The notes below the pieces were generated by a model. It did no database searches, was not told the origin of the DNA, and was given only the letters and a program-made list of their open reading frames with translations. A stretch of DNA of 64,000 nt from Streptomyces echinatus (GTDB lineage: Bacteria; Actinomycetota; Actinomycetes; Streptomycetales; Streptomycetaceae): contig NZ_JACHJK010000004.1 in the NCBI RefSeq assembly GCF_014203595.1, forward strand, positions 186,001 through 250,000, in the 5' to 3' direction. The position numbers and the translations under genes were made by a program. Below, one piece after another: positions 15,759 to 23,707 of this stretch; within the stretch, counting starts at the first letter, position 1; the number at the start of each line of letters is the position of its first letter.

Positions 15759-16985
15759 TCAGTCCCGCGCCTCGGCCAGCAGCTTCTGGATCCGGCTCAC
15801 GCCCTCGACGAGGTCCTCGTCGCCGAGCGCGTACGAAAGCCGCAGGTACCCCGGCGTGCCGAAGGCCTCGCCGGGAACGACCGCGACCTCGGCCTCCTCC
15901 AGGATCAGCGCGGCCAGCTCGACGGTGTCCTGCGGGCGCCTGCCGCGGATCTCCTTGCCGAGCAGCGCCTTGACCGAGGGGTAGGCGTAGAACGCGCCCT
16001 CGGGCTCCGGGCAGAACACGCCCTCGATCTCGTTGAGCATCCGCACGATGGTCCTGCGGCGCCGGTCGAAGGCCTCGCGCATCTTCGCGACGGCCTCCAG
16101 GTCACCGGAGACGGCGGCCAGGGCGGCCACCTGGGCCACGTTGGAGACGTTCGAGGTGGCGTGCGACTGGAGGTTGGTCGCGGCCTTGACCACGTCCTTG
16201 GGGCCGATGACCCAGCCCACGCGCCAGCCGGTCATGGCGTACGTCTTCGCCACACCGTTGACCACGATGCACTTGTCGCGCAGCTCGGGCAGCAGGGCCG
16301 GCAGGGACACGGAGACGGCGTCGCCGTAGACCAGGTGCTCGTAGATCTCGTCGGTGAGCACCCACAGGCCGTGCTCGACGGCCCAGCGGCCGATCGCCTC
16401 GGTCTCGGCCTCGGTGTAGACCGCGCCGGTCGGGTTGGACGGGGAGACGAAGAGGACGACCTTCGTCTTCTCCGTGCGGGCCGCCTCCAGCTGCTCAACC
16501 GAGACGCGGTAGCCGGTCGTCTCGTCGGCGACGACCTCGACCGGGACACCGCCGGCGAGACGGATCGACTCCGGGTACGTCGTCCAGTACGGCGCCGGGA
16601 CGATGACCTCGTCGCCGGGGTCGAGGATCGCGGCGAACGCCTCGTAGATGGCCTGCTTGCCGCCGTTGGTGACCAGGACCTGCGAGACGTCGGGCTCCCA
16701 GCCGGAGTCGCGGAGTGTCTTCGCGGCGATCGCGGCCTTCAGCTCGGGCAGGCCGCCGGCCGGCGTGTAGCGGTGGTACTTCGGGTTCTTGCAGGCCTCG
16801 ACGGCCGCCTCGACGATGTAGTCCGGGGTCGGGAAGTCGGGCTCACCGGCGCCGAAGCCGATCACCGGACGCCCGGCGGCCTTCAGGGCCTTGGCCTTGG
16901 CGTCCACGGCGAGGGTGGCGGACTCGGAGATCGCGCCGACTCGGGCGGAGACCCGGCGCTCGGTGGGAGGGATTGCAGCGCTCAT
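15759..16985 (-). CDS. aspC: aspartate-type pyridoxal-phosphate aminotransferase
   Basis: 408 residues. Class I aminotransferase (subgroup I-gamma) for aspartate or related amino acids, cytoplasmic. Landmarks are [48 protein letters not shown] (phosphate binding), [14 protein letters not shown] (Asn to the cofactor ring), [14 protein letters not shown] (Asp/Tyr), [18 protein letters not shown] (Lys forming the Schiff base) and [13 protein letters not shown] (Arg for the carboxylate). The start at [11 protein letters not shown] matches the length of the streptomycete protein; upstream codons are not family-like. It may also act on prephenate, since the group includes such enzymes. Confidence 0.9.
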   Translation of the reverse strand: MSAAIPPTERRVSARVGAISESATLAVDAKAKALKAAGRPVIGFGAGEPDFPTPDYIVEAAVEACKNPKYHRYTPAGGLPELKAAIAAKTLRDSGWEPDVSQVLVTNGGKQAIYEAFAAILDPGDEVIVPAPYWTTYPESIRLAGGVPVEVVADETTGYRVSVEQLEAARTEKTKVVLFVSPSNPTGAVYTEAETEAIGRWAVEHGLWVLTDEIYEHLVYGDAVSVSLPALLPELRDKCIVVNGVAKTYAMTGWRVGWVIGPKDVVKAATNLQSHATSNVSNVAQVAALAAVSGDLEAVAKMREAFDRRRRTIVRMLNEIEGVFCPEPEGAFYAYPSVKALLGKEIRGRRPQDTVELAALILEEAEVAVVPGEAFGTPGYLRLSYALGDEDLVEGVSRIQKLLAEARD

Positions 16986-17246
16986 GCGGCCCATCGTTCC
17001 AGAACGTAAATCCCCCCGGCACGCGGGTTTCACAGACTGAACAGCAAGGGGTCGAGGCGTGAACAAGGGTCCGAATCCGGCCCCGGGCCAGGACGATCTT
17101 TGGCCGACCGCCTCCGGACGGGCGCTTTCTGTTCGACGCCGGGCCGTGGACCACGTACACTCACACCTCGTTGGCCTTCAGCAGCCGTCACCCCACCGGT
17201 GCACACCGAGCATCCGGTCGGATGCGGTACGTTGGGGGACACACAA

Positions 17247-17319
17247 AGGGTCGTAGCTCAATTGGTAGAGCACCGGTCTCCAAAACCGGCGGTTGGGGGT
17301 TCAAGTCCCTCCGGCCCTG
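17247..17319 (+). tRNA. tRNA-Trp (anticodon CCA)
   Basis: 73 bases. The acceptor AGGGTCG pairs with CGGCCCT (one T-G), with discriminator G as expected for Trp. The anticodon stem CCGGT/ACCGG encloses loop CTCCAAA. The T-arm has GGTTCAAGTCC. CCA is not encoded. It lies 106 bases before secE, a conserved neighbour in actinobacteria. TACGTT at 17228-17233 may be its -10 box. Confidence 0.95.
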
Positions 17320-17425
17320 CTACACACACCGCCAGGATGTGTGCGCATGTACGTACAGCAATGCACCGCCGTGCGGCTCAGAAACCGGGCGCGGCACGGC
17401 CACGACCCGGGACCAGGTGAGGACA

Positions 17426-17713
17426 ATGACGGACGCCGTGGGCTCCATCGACACGCCTGATGCCCAGGACGAAGTGCCCGAGTCCAAGAAGAAGGCCCGC
17501 AAGGGCGGCAAGCGTGCCAAGAAGGGCCCGCTCAAGCGCCTCGCCACCTTCTACCGCCAGATCGTCGCGGAACTCCGCAAGGTCGTCTGGCCGACTCGCG
17601 CCCAGCTGACGTCGTACACCACCGTGGTGATCTTCTTCGTCGCCATCATGATCGCGCTGGTGACCGTGATTGACTATGGGCTCAACCACGCCGCCAAGTA
17701 CGTCTTCGGCTGA
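17426..17713 (+). CDS. secE: preprotein translocase subunit SecE
   Basis: 95 residues. It is the essential clamp around SecY in the plasma membrane. The N-terminal half is charged ([19 protein letters not shown]). It is followed by the amphipathic helix and hinge [20 protein letters not shown], the SecE signature, then a single membrane helix [20 protein letters not shown]. As in other Gram-positives it has one transmembrane segment instead of the three of E. coli. GTGAGGA precedes the ATG. nusG follows 80 bases on, so the two probably form one transcript. Confidence 0.96.
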   Translation: MTDAVGSIDTPDAQDEVPESKKKARKGGKRAKKGPLKRLATFYRQIVAELRKVVWPTRAQLTSYTTVVIFFVAIMIALVTVIDYGLNHAAKYVFG

Positions 17714-17793
17714 GCCAAGAGCGAAGGGCGCCGTGGTACCGGCGCCCGTTTTCGCATGTTCCACCCCTATGTATCCAGGAAGAAGCAGCCATC

Positions 17794-18663
17794 GTGTCTG
17801 ACCCGAACCTGAACGACGACGCCACCGAGCCCGGCGGGCTGGCTGCCGAGACGGTGGATGACGAGCTCGACATCGTCGAGGGCGCGGACGAGCAGGACGA
17901 GTTCGAGGCTGCCGAGGCCGAGGCGGGTGAGCCGGCCGAGGAGGCCGCCCTGCACGTCGAGGACGAGGACGAAGAGGCCGCCGACGAAGAGGCCGCCGAG
18001 GAAGCCGCCGTCGCGGAGATCGCCGAGGAGGAGCCGGCCGCCCCGGTCGACCCGATCCAGGCGCTCCGCGAGGAACTGCGCACCCTGCCCGGCGAGTGGT
18101 ACGTCATCCACACCTACGCCGGCTACGAGAACCGCGTGAAGACCAACCTGGAGCAGCGCGCCGTCTCGCTGAACGTCGAGGACTACATCTTCCAGGCCGA
18201 GGTGCCGCAGGAAGAGGTCGTCCAGATCAAGAACGGCGACCGCAAGACGATCAAGCAGAACAAGCTGCCGGGTTACGTCCTGGTCCGCATGGACCTGACC
18301 AACGAGTCCTGGGGCGTCGTCCGCAACACCCCCGGCGTCACCGGCTTCGTCGGCAACGCCTACGACCCGTACCCGCTGACCCTGGACGAGATCGTCAAGA
18401 TGCTCGCCCCGGAGGCCGAGGAGAAGGCCGCCCGTGAGGCCGCCGAGGCCGAGGGTAAGCCCGCTCCGCAGCGCAAGGTCGAGGTCCAGGTGCTGGACTT
18501 CGAGGTCGGCGACTCGGTCACCGTCACCGACGGCCCGTTCGCCACGCTGCAGGCGACCATCAACGAGATCAACCCCGACTCCAAGAAGGTCAAGGGCCTG
18601 GTGGAGATCTTCGGCCGCGAGACCCCGGTCGAGCTGTCCTTCGACCAGATCCAGAAGAACTGA
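17794..18663 (+). CDS. nusG: transcription termination/antitermination factor NusG
   Basis: 289 residues with GTG start. Residues 1-95 are a strongly acidic Glu/Ala/Asp-rich extension absent from the 181-residue E. coli protein. The NGN domain follows ([47 protein letters not shown]), then a linker ([18 protein letters not shown]) and the KOW domain ([20 protein letters not shown] to [11 protein letters not shown]). NGN contacts RNA polymerase; KOW contacts Rho or S10 in well-studied systems. The acidic tail is typical of streptomycetes. The broken gene at 18690 separates it from rplK. Confidence 0.95.
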   Translation: MSDPNLNDDATEPGGLAAETVDDELDIVEGADEQDEFEAAEAEAGEPAEEAALHVEDEDEEAADEEAAEEAAVAEIAEEEPAAPVDPIQALREELRTLPGEWYVIHTYAGYENRVKTNLEQRAVSLNVEDYIFQAEVPQEEVVQIKNGDRKTIKQNKLPGYVLVRMDLTNESWGVVRNTPGVTGFVGNAYDPYPLTLDEIVKMLAPEAEEKAAREAAEAEGKPAPQRKVEVQVLDFEVGDSVTVTDGPFATLQATINEINPDSKKVKGLVEIFGRETPVELSFDQIQKN

Positions 18664-18689
18664 GCCTGTCTTCCGAGGGCGCCCCACCG

Positions 18690-19143
18690 GTGAGCACCGG
18701 GCCGGGGCGCCTTCGCCGTGTCCGGCCGGCCGTCGCCGGCACGGTGGCCGCACCGGTCCTGCCGGCGCTGACGTACGCCGTCTTCTTCGCGGCCGCCCGG
18801 CTGCGCACCGAGCCGCGCGGCGCGGAGCTCACCGCGGTCACCTTCCACGACGGGGCCTGCCTCCGCGGCGGCTGACACGGTGGCCTACCCCGTGGAGGGG
18901 AAGCGGGTGACCGCCGGCCTCCCGCCCGGCACGCGCGCGTGGGGCCCCTCCGAGGGCGACACCGTGTACGTGCGGGCCGCGCCGGGCGAGCCGGAGCGGG
19001 TCGCGCCCGCCGGGGAGACCGGGCGGGGGACCGTGGCCGCGCTGCTCGCGGTGCCCGGGGCCGCGACCCTGCTCGCGCTGCTCGCCGGAGCGGTGCACGT
19101 GCTGCGCGACCGACCTCCCGAAGGCCTCGCGCGGGCCGCCTGA
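18690..19143 (+). pseudogene. frameshifted small membrane protein gene (DUF3592-like layout)
   Basis: Two reading frames follow each other with a +1 shift near 18860-18880. The first (GTG 18690 to TGA 18875) has a membrane helix PAVAGTVAAPVLPALTYAVF and ends ELTAVTFHDGACLRGG. The second (from about 18865, GTG 18880, to TGA 19143) gives VAYPVEGKRVTAGLPPGTRA, GDTVYVRAAPGEPERV and a second helix GTVAALLAVPGAATLLALLA. Joined, they make a protein of about 150 residues with two terminal membrane helices around a small beta domain, the layout of DUF3592-type proteins. The frame after the break is open backwards past the stop, as expected for a lost base. Two separate small proteins, or a sequencing error, are the alternatives. 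Confidence 0.5.
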
Positions 19144-19153
19144 CCTGGGCGAT

Positions 19154-19183
19154 TTCTTGTCCCGAGGGGACAGAAGCTATCGT
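19154..19183 (+). promoter_or_regulatory. rplK promoter
   Basis: TTCTTG and TATCGT separated by 18 bases, about 90 bases before rplK. The transcript leader would be about 85 nt and could hold the L1-binding site known upstream of L11/L1 genes in other bacteria; I cannot place that site with certainty. Confidence 0.5.
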
Positions 19184-19274
19184 TGTGCGGTATGCCATCT
19201 GTGGGATCATGCAACGGCATGGATTCGGATGACGCGGATGGCAGTCAACCTCTCAGTAAGGACCCGGAGAGAGC

Positions 19275-19709
19275 ATGCCTCCCAAGAAGAAGAAGGTCAC
19301 GGGGCTCATCAAGCTCCAGATCCAGGCCGGCGCTGCCAACCCGGCCCCGCCGGTCGGCCCGGCGCTGGGTCAGCACGGCGTCAACATCATGGAGTTCTGC
19401 AAGGCCTACAACGCCGCGACCGAGTCGCAGCGCGGGTGGGTCATCCCGGTGGAGATCACGGTCTACGAGGACCGCTCCTTCACCTTCGTCACCAAGACGC
19501 CGCCGGCCGCGAAGATGATCCTCAAGGCCGCGGGTGTCGAGAAGGGCTCCGGCGAGCCGCACAAGACCAAGGTCGCCAAGATCACCGAGGCGCAGGTCCG
19601 CGAGATCGCCACGACCAAGATGCCCGACCTCAACGCGAACGACCTGGACGCCGCGTCGAAGATCATCGCCGGCACCGCCCGTTCCATGGGCATCACGGTC
19701 GAGGGCTGA
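19275..19709 (+). CDS. rplK: 50S ribosomal protein L11
   Basis: 144 residues. L11 binds 23S rRNA at the GTPase-associated centre, the thiostrepton target. The N-terminal domain reads [40 protein letters not shown]. The Pro-rich segment affects thiostrepton sensitivity and matches the sensitive type. The C-terminal rRNA-binding domain contains [20 protein letters not shown] and the ending [19 protein letters not shown] precedes the ATG. rplA follows 96 bases on, as one operon. Confidence 0.97.
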
Positions 19710-19805
19710 CCTCACCCCCAGTAGTCATGCGGCCATGACTGGCCGCACGTGGCAGGGCCTGCTCGGCCCGTACCACGACTCCTTTCAGAACACACAGGAG
19801 CAGTT

Positions 19806-20531
19806 GTGAGCAAGCGCAGCAAGGCTCTCCGCGCTGCGGACGCCAAGATCGACCGGGAGAAGCTGTACGCCCCGCTCGAGGCCGTCCGTCTCGCCAAGGA
19901 GACCTCCACGACCAAGTTCGACGGCACCGTCGAGGTCGCCTTCCGCCTGGGTGTCGACCCGCGCAAGGCCGACCAGATGGTCCGTGGCACCGTGAACCTG
20001 CCGCACGGCACCGGCAAGACTGCCCGGGTCCTGGTCTTCGCGACCGGTGACCGTGCTGCGGCCGCGGAGGCCGCGGGCGCCGACATCGTCGGCTCCGACG
20101 AACTCATCGACGAGGTGGCGAAGGGCCGTCTGGACTTCGACGCCGTCGTCGCCACCCCGGACCTCATGGGCAAGGTCGGCCGCCTCGGCCGCGTCCTCGG
20201 CCCGCGTGGTCTGATGCCGAACCCGAAGACCGGCACCGTCACCCCCGACGTGGCCAAGGCCGTCACGGACATCAAGGGCGGCAAGATCGAGTTCCGCGTC
20301 GACAAGCACTCGAACCTGCACTTCATCATCGGCAAGGTGTCCTTCGACGACGCCAAGCTGGTGGAGAACTACGGCGCCGCGCTGGAGGAGATCCTCCGTC
20401 TGAAGCCGTCCGCCGCCAAGGGGCGCTACATCAAGAAGGCCGCGATCAGCAGCACGATCGGCCCCGGCATCCCGGTCGACCCGAACCGCACCCGTAACCT
20501 CCTCGTCGAGGAGGACCCGGCCGCCGTCTGA
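19806..20531 (+). CDS. rplA: 50S ribosomal protein L1
   Basis: 241 residues. L1 builds the mobile L1 stalk near the E site and in many bacteria represses its own L11-L1 mRNA. GTG 19806 after ACACAGGAGC was chosen; it gives [20 protein letters not shown], the family N-terminus. Domain I/II landmarks are [59 protein letters not shown] (the signature) and [21 protein letters not shown] terminator hairpin follows. Confidence 0.97.
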   Translation: MSKRSKALRAADAKIDREKLYAPLEAVRLAKETSTTKFDGTVEVAFRLGVDPRKADQMVRGTVNLPHGTGKTARVLVFATGDRAAAAEAAGADIVGSDELIDEVAKGRLDFDAVVATPDLMGKVGRLGRVLGPRGLMPNPKTGTVTPDVAKAVTDIKGGKIEFRVDKHSNLHFIIGKVSFDDAKLVENYGAALEEILRLKPSAAKGRYIKKAAISSTIGPGIPVDPNRTRNLLVEEDPAAV

Positions 20532-20572
20532 GCCCTCCGCTCACCCCGGTAGCCGCGTCAGGTACGCGTAAC

Positions 20573-20625
20573 GAAAAGGGCGGGCCCTGGAACCTCCGAG
20601 GTTCCGGGCCCGTCCTTTTCTTGTA
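20573..20625 (+). terminator. intrinsic terminator after rplKA
   Basis: AAAAGGGCGGGCCC and GGAACC on the left pair with GGTTCC and GGGCCCGTCCTTTT on the right around TCCGA. The right arm ends in CCTTTTCTTG. This is a long stem with a T-rich tail, bidirectional by its A-rich left foot. Confidence 0.88.
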
Positions 20626-20696
20626 CGACCTTACGCACGACTGCCAGTGGCCTGGGTACCGTGCAGGCACAGGACACGCATTAGGGGTGGGAGCAG

Positions 20697-21617
20697 ATGA
20701 AGAGCACGACCGTGCGCCGGGTGACCCTTTCGATCGCGGTGGTGGCCGCGCTGACCGGAGTGGCCGCCTGCGGCTCCTCCGACTCCGGCAAGGATGGTGA
20801 CAAGGCGGCCGGCAAGACCTCGATACACGTCAGCCCCATCGCCGCACTGCGCTCCGCCGAGAAGTCCACCGACAAGGCCGACTCCGCCAAGGTGCGCTCC
20901 ACCACGTCCGTCGGCGACCTCATGTCGATGACCGCCAACGGCGCCCTCACCTGGGAAGACGGCCTCAAGGGCAACCTCACCATCACGTACACCGGCGGCC
21001 AGATGGCCGAGATGATGAAGAAGGCCGGCACCCAGTCGATGGAGGCCCGGTACCTGCCGGACGCCTACTACGCGCACATGAGCGACGCCTACGCCCAGCA
21101 GACCGGCGGCAAGCACTGGCTCAAGTACTCGTACGACGACCTCGCCAAGCTCGGCGGCGCCTCCGGTTCATACATGAAGGACCAGATCCAGAACGCCACG
21201 CCGAACCAGTCCGTGAAGCTGCTGCTGGCCTCCCAGGACGTCAAGAAGGTCGGGGAGGAGAACATCTCCGGCGTCCCGACCACGCACTACTCGGGCACGG
21301 TGAACGTCGCCGATCTCGCCGGCAAGACCAGCAACCTCGACGCCGAGCAGCTGTCGGCCCTGAAGAAGCAGCTCACCCAGGCGGGCGTCACCACCGAGAC
21401 CGTCGACATCTGGATCAACGACCAGGACCTGCTGGTCAAGAAGTCCGAGAAGGCCGACACCGCCAACGGCGCCATGACCAGCACCACGTTCTACACCGAC
21501 TACGGCGTGAAGGTCGCCGCCGAGGCCCCTCCGGCCGGTGACACCAAGGACTTCGCGGACCTGCTGAAGTCCGGCGGCACCATGACGGGCGGCACGGGCT
21601 CCGGCACCGTCTCCTGA
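20697..21617 (+). CDS. secreted lipoprotein, LppX/LprG-like
   Basis: 306 residues. The signal peptide [20 protein letters not shown] is followed by the lipobox GVAAC, with Cys 25 as the lipidated residue, so the protein is anchored outside the membrane. The mature part has a Ser/Gly/Asp linker and then a beta-rich domain ([52 protein letters not shown]). It resembles the LppX/LprAFG (DUF1396-like) lipid-binding lipoproteins of actinobacteria. It sits between rplA and rplJ, both of which have their own signals, so it is probably an independent unit. GGGAG precedes the ATG. The ligand is unknown. Confidence 0.82.
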   Translation: MKSTTVRRVTLSIAVVAALTGVAACGSSDSGKDGDKAAGKTSIHVSPIAALRSAEKSTDKADSAKVRSTTSVGDLMSMTANGALTWEDGLKGNLTITYTGGQMAEMMKKAGTQSMEARYLPDAYYAHMSDAYAQQTGGKHWLKYSYDDLAKLGGASGSYMKDQIQNATPNQSVKLLLASQDVKKVGEENISGVPTTHYSGTVNVADLAGKTSNLDAEQLSALKKQLTQAGVTTETVDIWINDQDLLVKKSEKADTANGAMTSTTFYTDYGVKVAAEAPPAGDTKDFADLLKSGGTMTGGTGSGTVS

Positions 21618-21814
21618 GCCTTCGCGGCACCCCGGGAACCCCGGGGGACGCGCGGGCCCGCCGTGCGCCGAGCACAGGCGGAATCGAGCGTTCCTCGGGG
21701 GCTCCAGGGGGCCGGCGGGGCTCCCCCGCCCCCTGCCGGCCGCCCACAGCCCCACTCCCGGCCCGCGGCCCTCTGTCGCCCGCGCCGTCGGCCCGGGCCC
21801 ATGAGCGGCCCGAT
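21618..21814. other. gap between lipoprotein gene and rplJ promoter
   Basis: GC-rich non-coding DNA. GGCGGGG (21714-21720) and CCCCGCC (21724-21730), flanked by further G- and C-runs, can form a strong hairpin that probably ends the lipoprotein transcript. Nothing else is seen. Confidence 0.5.
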
Positions 21815-21844
21815 TTGCTCGTCGGCGCCCCGGTCCCGTACTCT
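21815..21844 (+). promoter_or_regulatory. rplJL promoter
   Basis: TTGCTC and TACTCT with an 18-base spacer, a good HrdB-type promoter. The predicted start near 21851 gives a leader of about 237 nt before rplJ, long enough for L10(L12)-type autoregulation. Confidence 0.65.
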
Positions 21845-21995
21845 CTCGGAGAAGCCAAAGACCGCTGGTCGTTGCCGCGCGCTCGAACGAGGGTGCGGTG
21901 GCCGAAGGATCCGCTGAAAAGTGGGCGACCCGCGCAGGTGTCAGTGGAAGAACTCCCGGAGCATGAGCGCTCACGCGTGTGCCGCCGGTCGAGTC

Positions 21996-22030
21996 CGCCC
22001 CGTGCGCCTGCGCCGGGGCGTTTCGTTTTA
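21996..22030 (+). terminator. attenuator-like hairpin in the rplJ leader
   Basis: CGCCCCG (21996-22002) pairs with CGGGGCG (22014-22020), extended inside by GTGCGCCTGCGC, and is followed at once by TTTCGTTTTA. This has the form of an intrinsic terminator but lies 58 bases upstream of the rplJ start and inside its transcript, so it is more likely a conditional attenuator. Confidence 0.6.
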
Positions 22031-22087
22031 CCCAGTCCTCCTTCGGGTCCGCGCGGTCCGAATCACCCGGAAGGAGGCCGAGGCTCT

Positions 22088-22618
22088 ATGGCGAGGCCCG
22101 ACAAGGCTGCCGCGGTTGCGGAGCTGACGGACAAGTTCCGCAGCTCCAACGCCGCCGTGCTGACCGAGTACCGCGGTCTCACCGTGGCGCAGCTCAAGAC
22201 GCTGCGCCGGTCGCTCGGTGAGAACGCCCAGTACGCCGTGGTGAAGAACACGCTGACCAAGATTGCGGCCAACGAGGCCGGGATCACGCTCGACGACCAG
22301 CTCTTCGCTGGTCCGACGGCTGTCGCCTTCGTCACCGGTGACCCGGTGGAGTCGGCGAAGGGTCTTCGTGACTTCTCCAAGGACAACCCGAATCTCATCA
22401 TCAAGGGCGGTGTCCTTGACGGCAAGGCGCTGTCCGCCGATGAGATCAAGAAGCTTGCGGACCTCGAGTCCCGCGAGGTTCTGCTCTCCAAGCTGGCTGG
22501 TGCCTTCAAGGGCAAGCAGACTCAGGCTGCTCAGGTCTTCCAGGCGCTCCCGTCGAAGCTCGTCCGCACCGTGGACGCGCTTCGTGCCAAGCAGGACGAG
22601 CAGGGCGGTGCCGAGTAA
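22088..22618 (+). CDS. rplJ: 50S ribosomal protein L10
   Basis: 176 residues. L10 anchors the L7/L12 dimers to the ribosomal stalk. The ATG at 22088 follows AAGGAGG. The sequence begins [20 protein letters not shown]. Conserved parts are [37 protein letters not shown] and [20 protein letters not shown], with the C-terminal helix for L12 binding around [16 protein letters not shown]. The long leader with a terminator-like hairpin suggests feedback by L10(L12). rplL follows after 116 bases. Confidence 0.96.
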   Translation: MARPDKAAAVAELTDKFRSSNAAVLTEYRGLTVAQLKTLRRSLGENAQYAVVKNTLTKIAANEAGITLDDQLFAGPTAVAFVTGDPVESAKGLRDFSKDNPNLIIKGGVLDGKALSADEIKKLADLESREVLLSKLAGAFKGKQTQAAQVFQALPSKLVRTVDALRAKQDEQGGAE

Positions 22619-22734
22619 TTCGGCTCGCTTTCTGATCCTCGCCGCCTGACGCGGAGAGGGTCTCAGCGGGCCGACGTACGCCCGCCACACCCAGTACATC
22701 CGGCACCCGCCGATTTAGTGGAAGGACCGCCATC

Positions 22735-23118
22735 ATGGCGAAGCTCAGCCAGGAAGACCTGCTCGCTCAGTTCGAGGAGATGACCCTCATCGAGCTCTCC
22801 GAGTTCGTGAAGGCCTTCGAGGAGAAGTTCGACGTCACCGCCGCCGCCGCGGTCGCCGTCGCCGGTCCGGCCGGTCCGGCCGCCACCGCCGAGGCCGAGG
22901 AGGAGAAGGACGAGTTCGACGTCATCCTCACCGGTGCGGGCGACAAGAAGATCCAGGTCATCAAGGTCGTGCGTGAGCTGACCTCCCTGGGTCTGAAGGA
23001 GGCCAAGGACCTCGTCGACGGCACCCCGAAGCCGGTCCTCGAGAAGGTCAACAAGGAAGCCGCGGAGAAGGCCGCCGAGTCCCTCAAGGGCGCCGGCGCC
23101 TCCGTCGAGGTCAAGTAA
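22735..23118 (+). CDS. rplL: 50S ribosomal protein L7/L12
   Basis: 127 residues. It is the multicopy stalk protein that recruits translational GTPases. The N-terminal dimerisation domain is [20 protein letters not shown]; then comes the Ala/Gly/Pro hinge ([19 protein letters not shown]); the C-terminal globular domain has [20 protein letters not shown] and [31 protein letters not shown] precedes the ATG. Two hairpins follow before rpoB. Confidence 0.97.
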   Translation: MAKLSQEDLLAQFEEMTLIELSEFVKAFEEKFDVTAAAAVAVAGPAGPAATAEAEEEKDEFDVILTGAGDKKIQVIKVVRELTSLGLKEAKDLVDGTPKPVLEKVNKEAAEKAAESLKGAGASVEVK

Positions 23119-23166
23119 GACCTTTCCGGGTCCCTGGACTCGAACACGCGTGGCACACGGCCTCGT

Positions 23167-23247
23167 GGGGCGCTGAAACCGGCGCCCCCGGGCTGTAACG
23201 CGAGCGCACCGAAGAGCGATCATCCATCCGGGTGGTCGCTCTTCGGC
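23167..23247 (+). terminator. two hairpins between rplL and rpoB
   Basis: The first is GGGGCGC (23167-23173) with GCGCCCC (23182-23188). The second is GAAGAGCGATCATCC (23211-23225) with GGGTGGTCGCTCTTC (23230-23244), using two G-T pairs. Neither has a long T-run. They likely cause partial termination or processing so that polymerase subunits are made at a lower level than L12, as at the same place in E. coli. Confidence 0.65.
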
Positions 23248-23273
23248 GTATCCGGGGTCCGACCGCGGTTGCC

Positions 23274-23301
23274 TTGCACTCGTCACGGCGAGGGGTATGG
23301 T
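23274..23301 (+). promoter_or_regulatory. possible distal rpoBC promoter
   Basis: TTGCAC and TATGGT with a 16-base spacer. It is weaker than the nearer candidate at 23516-23544. Confidence 0.35.
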
Positions 23302-23515
23302 GATCTTCGTTGTGCCACCGGACGGCCTGCTTCCGGCAGGGGGGCCTTGACGAACCGCACGCAGCGCGCAATTCTCAGGACGCGTCGTCACAAGGATCCG
23401 AATCCGAGGCATGGATCGACGACGAAGAGGGCAGTATCAACGTGCGTTGAGGGCAGGCATGCCGAGGGCGTTGAGAGAGGCGTTGAGCACAACGAGGGTC
23501 TTCGAAAACCCGCAC

Positions 23516-23544
23516 TGGACATCAGTGTGCCAAGTGGCTACACT
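23516..23544 (+). promoter_or_regulatory. rpoBC promoter
   Basis: TGGACA and TACACT with a 17-base spacer, close to the HrdB consensus. The start would be near 23551, about 157 bases before the TTG start of rpoB. Confidence 0.65.
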
Positions 23545-23707
23545 GACCCTTTGCGCTGCCTGTTAGCTGTCCCCTGCCCGTCACCAGGGGTCTGCCCTCA
23601 CTTGAGCACAGTCGACCAAAGCCCTTCTGACCTGGGGTCTCCGTCTCTGTGCGCGGGGAGGGACCGGCACGCGCGTAGTGAGTCCGAGCCCTCGGAAGGA
23701 CCCCCTC

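Noticed and set aside
23678..23707. GTG 23678 as the rpoB start
   Set aside because: No Shine-Dalgarno upstream, and the extra ten residues are not in the family. TTG 23708 has GGAAGGA at the right distance and gives the accepted residue numbering.
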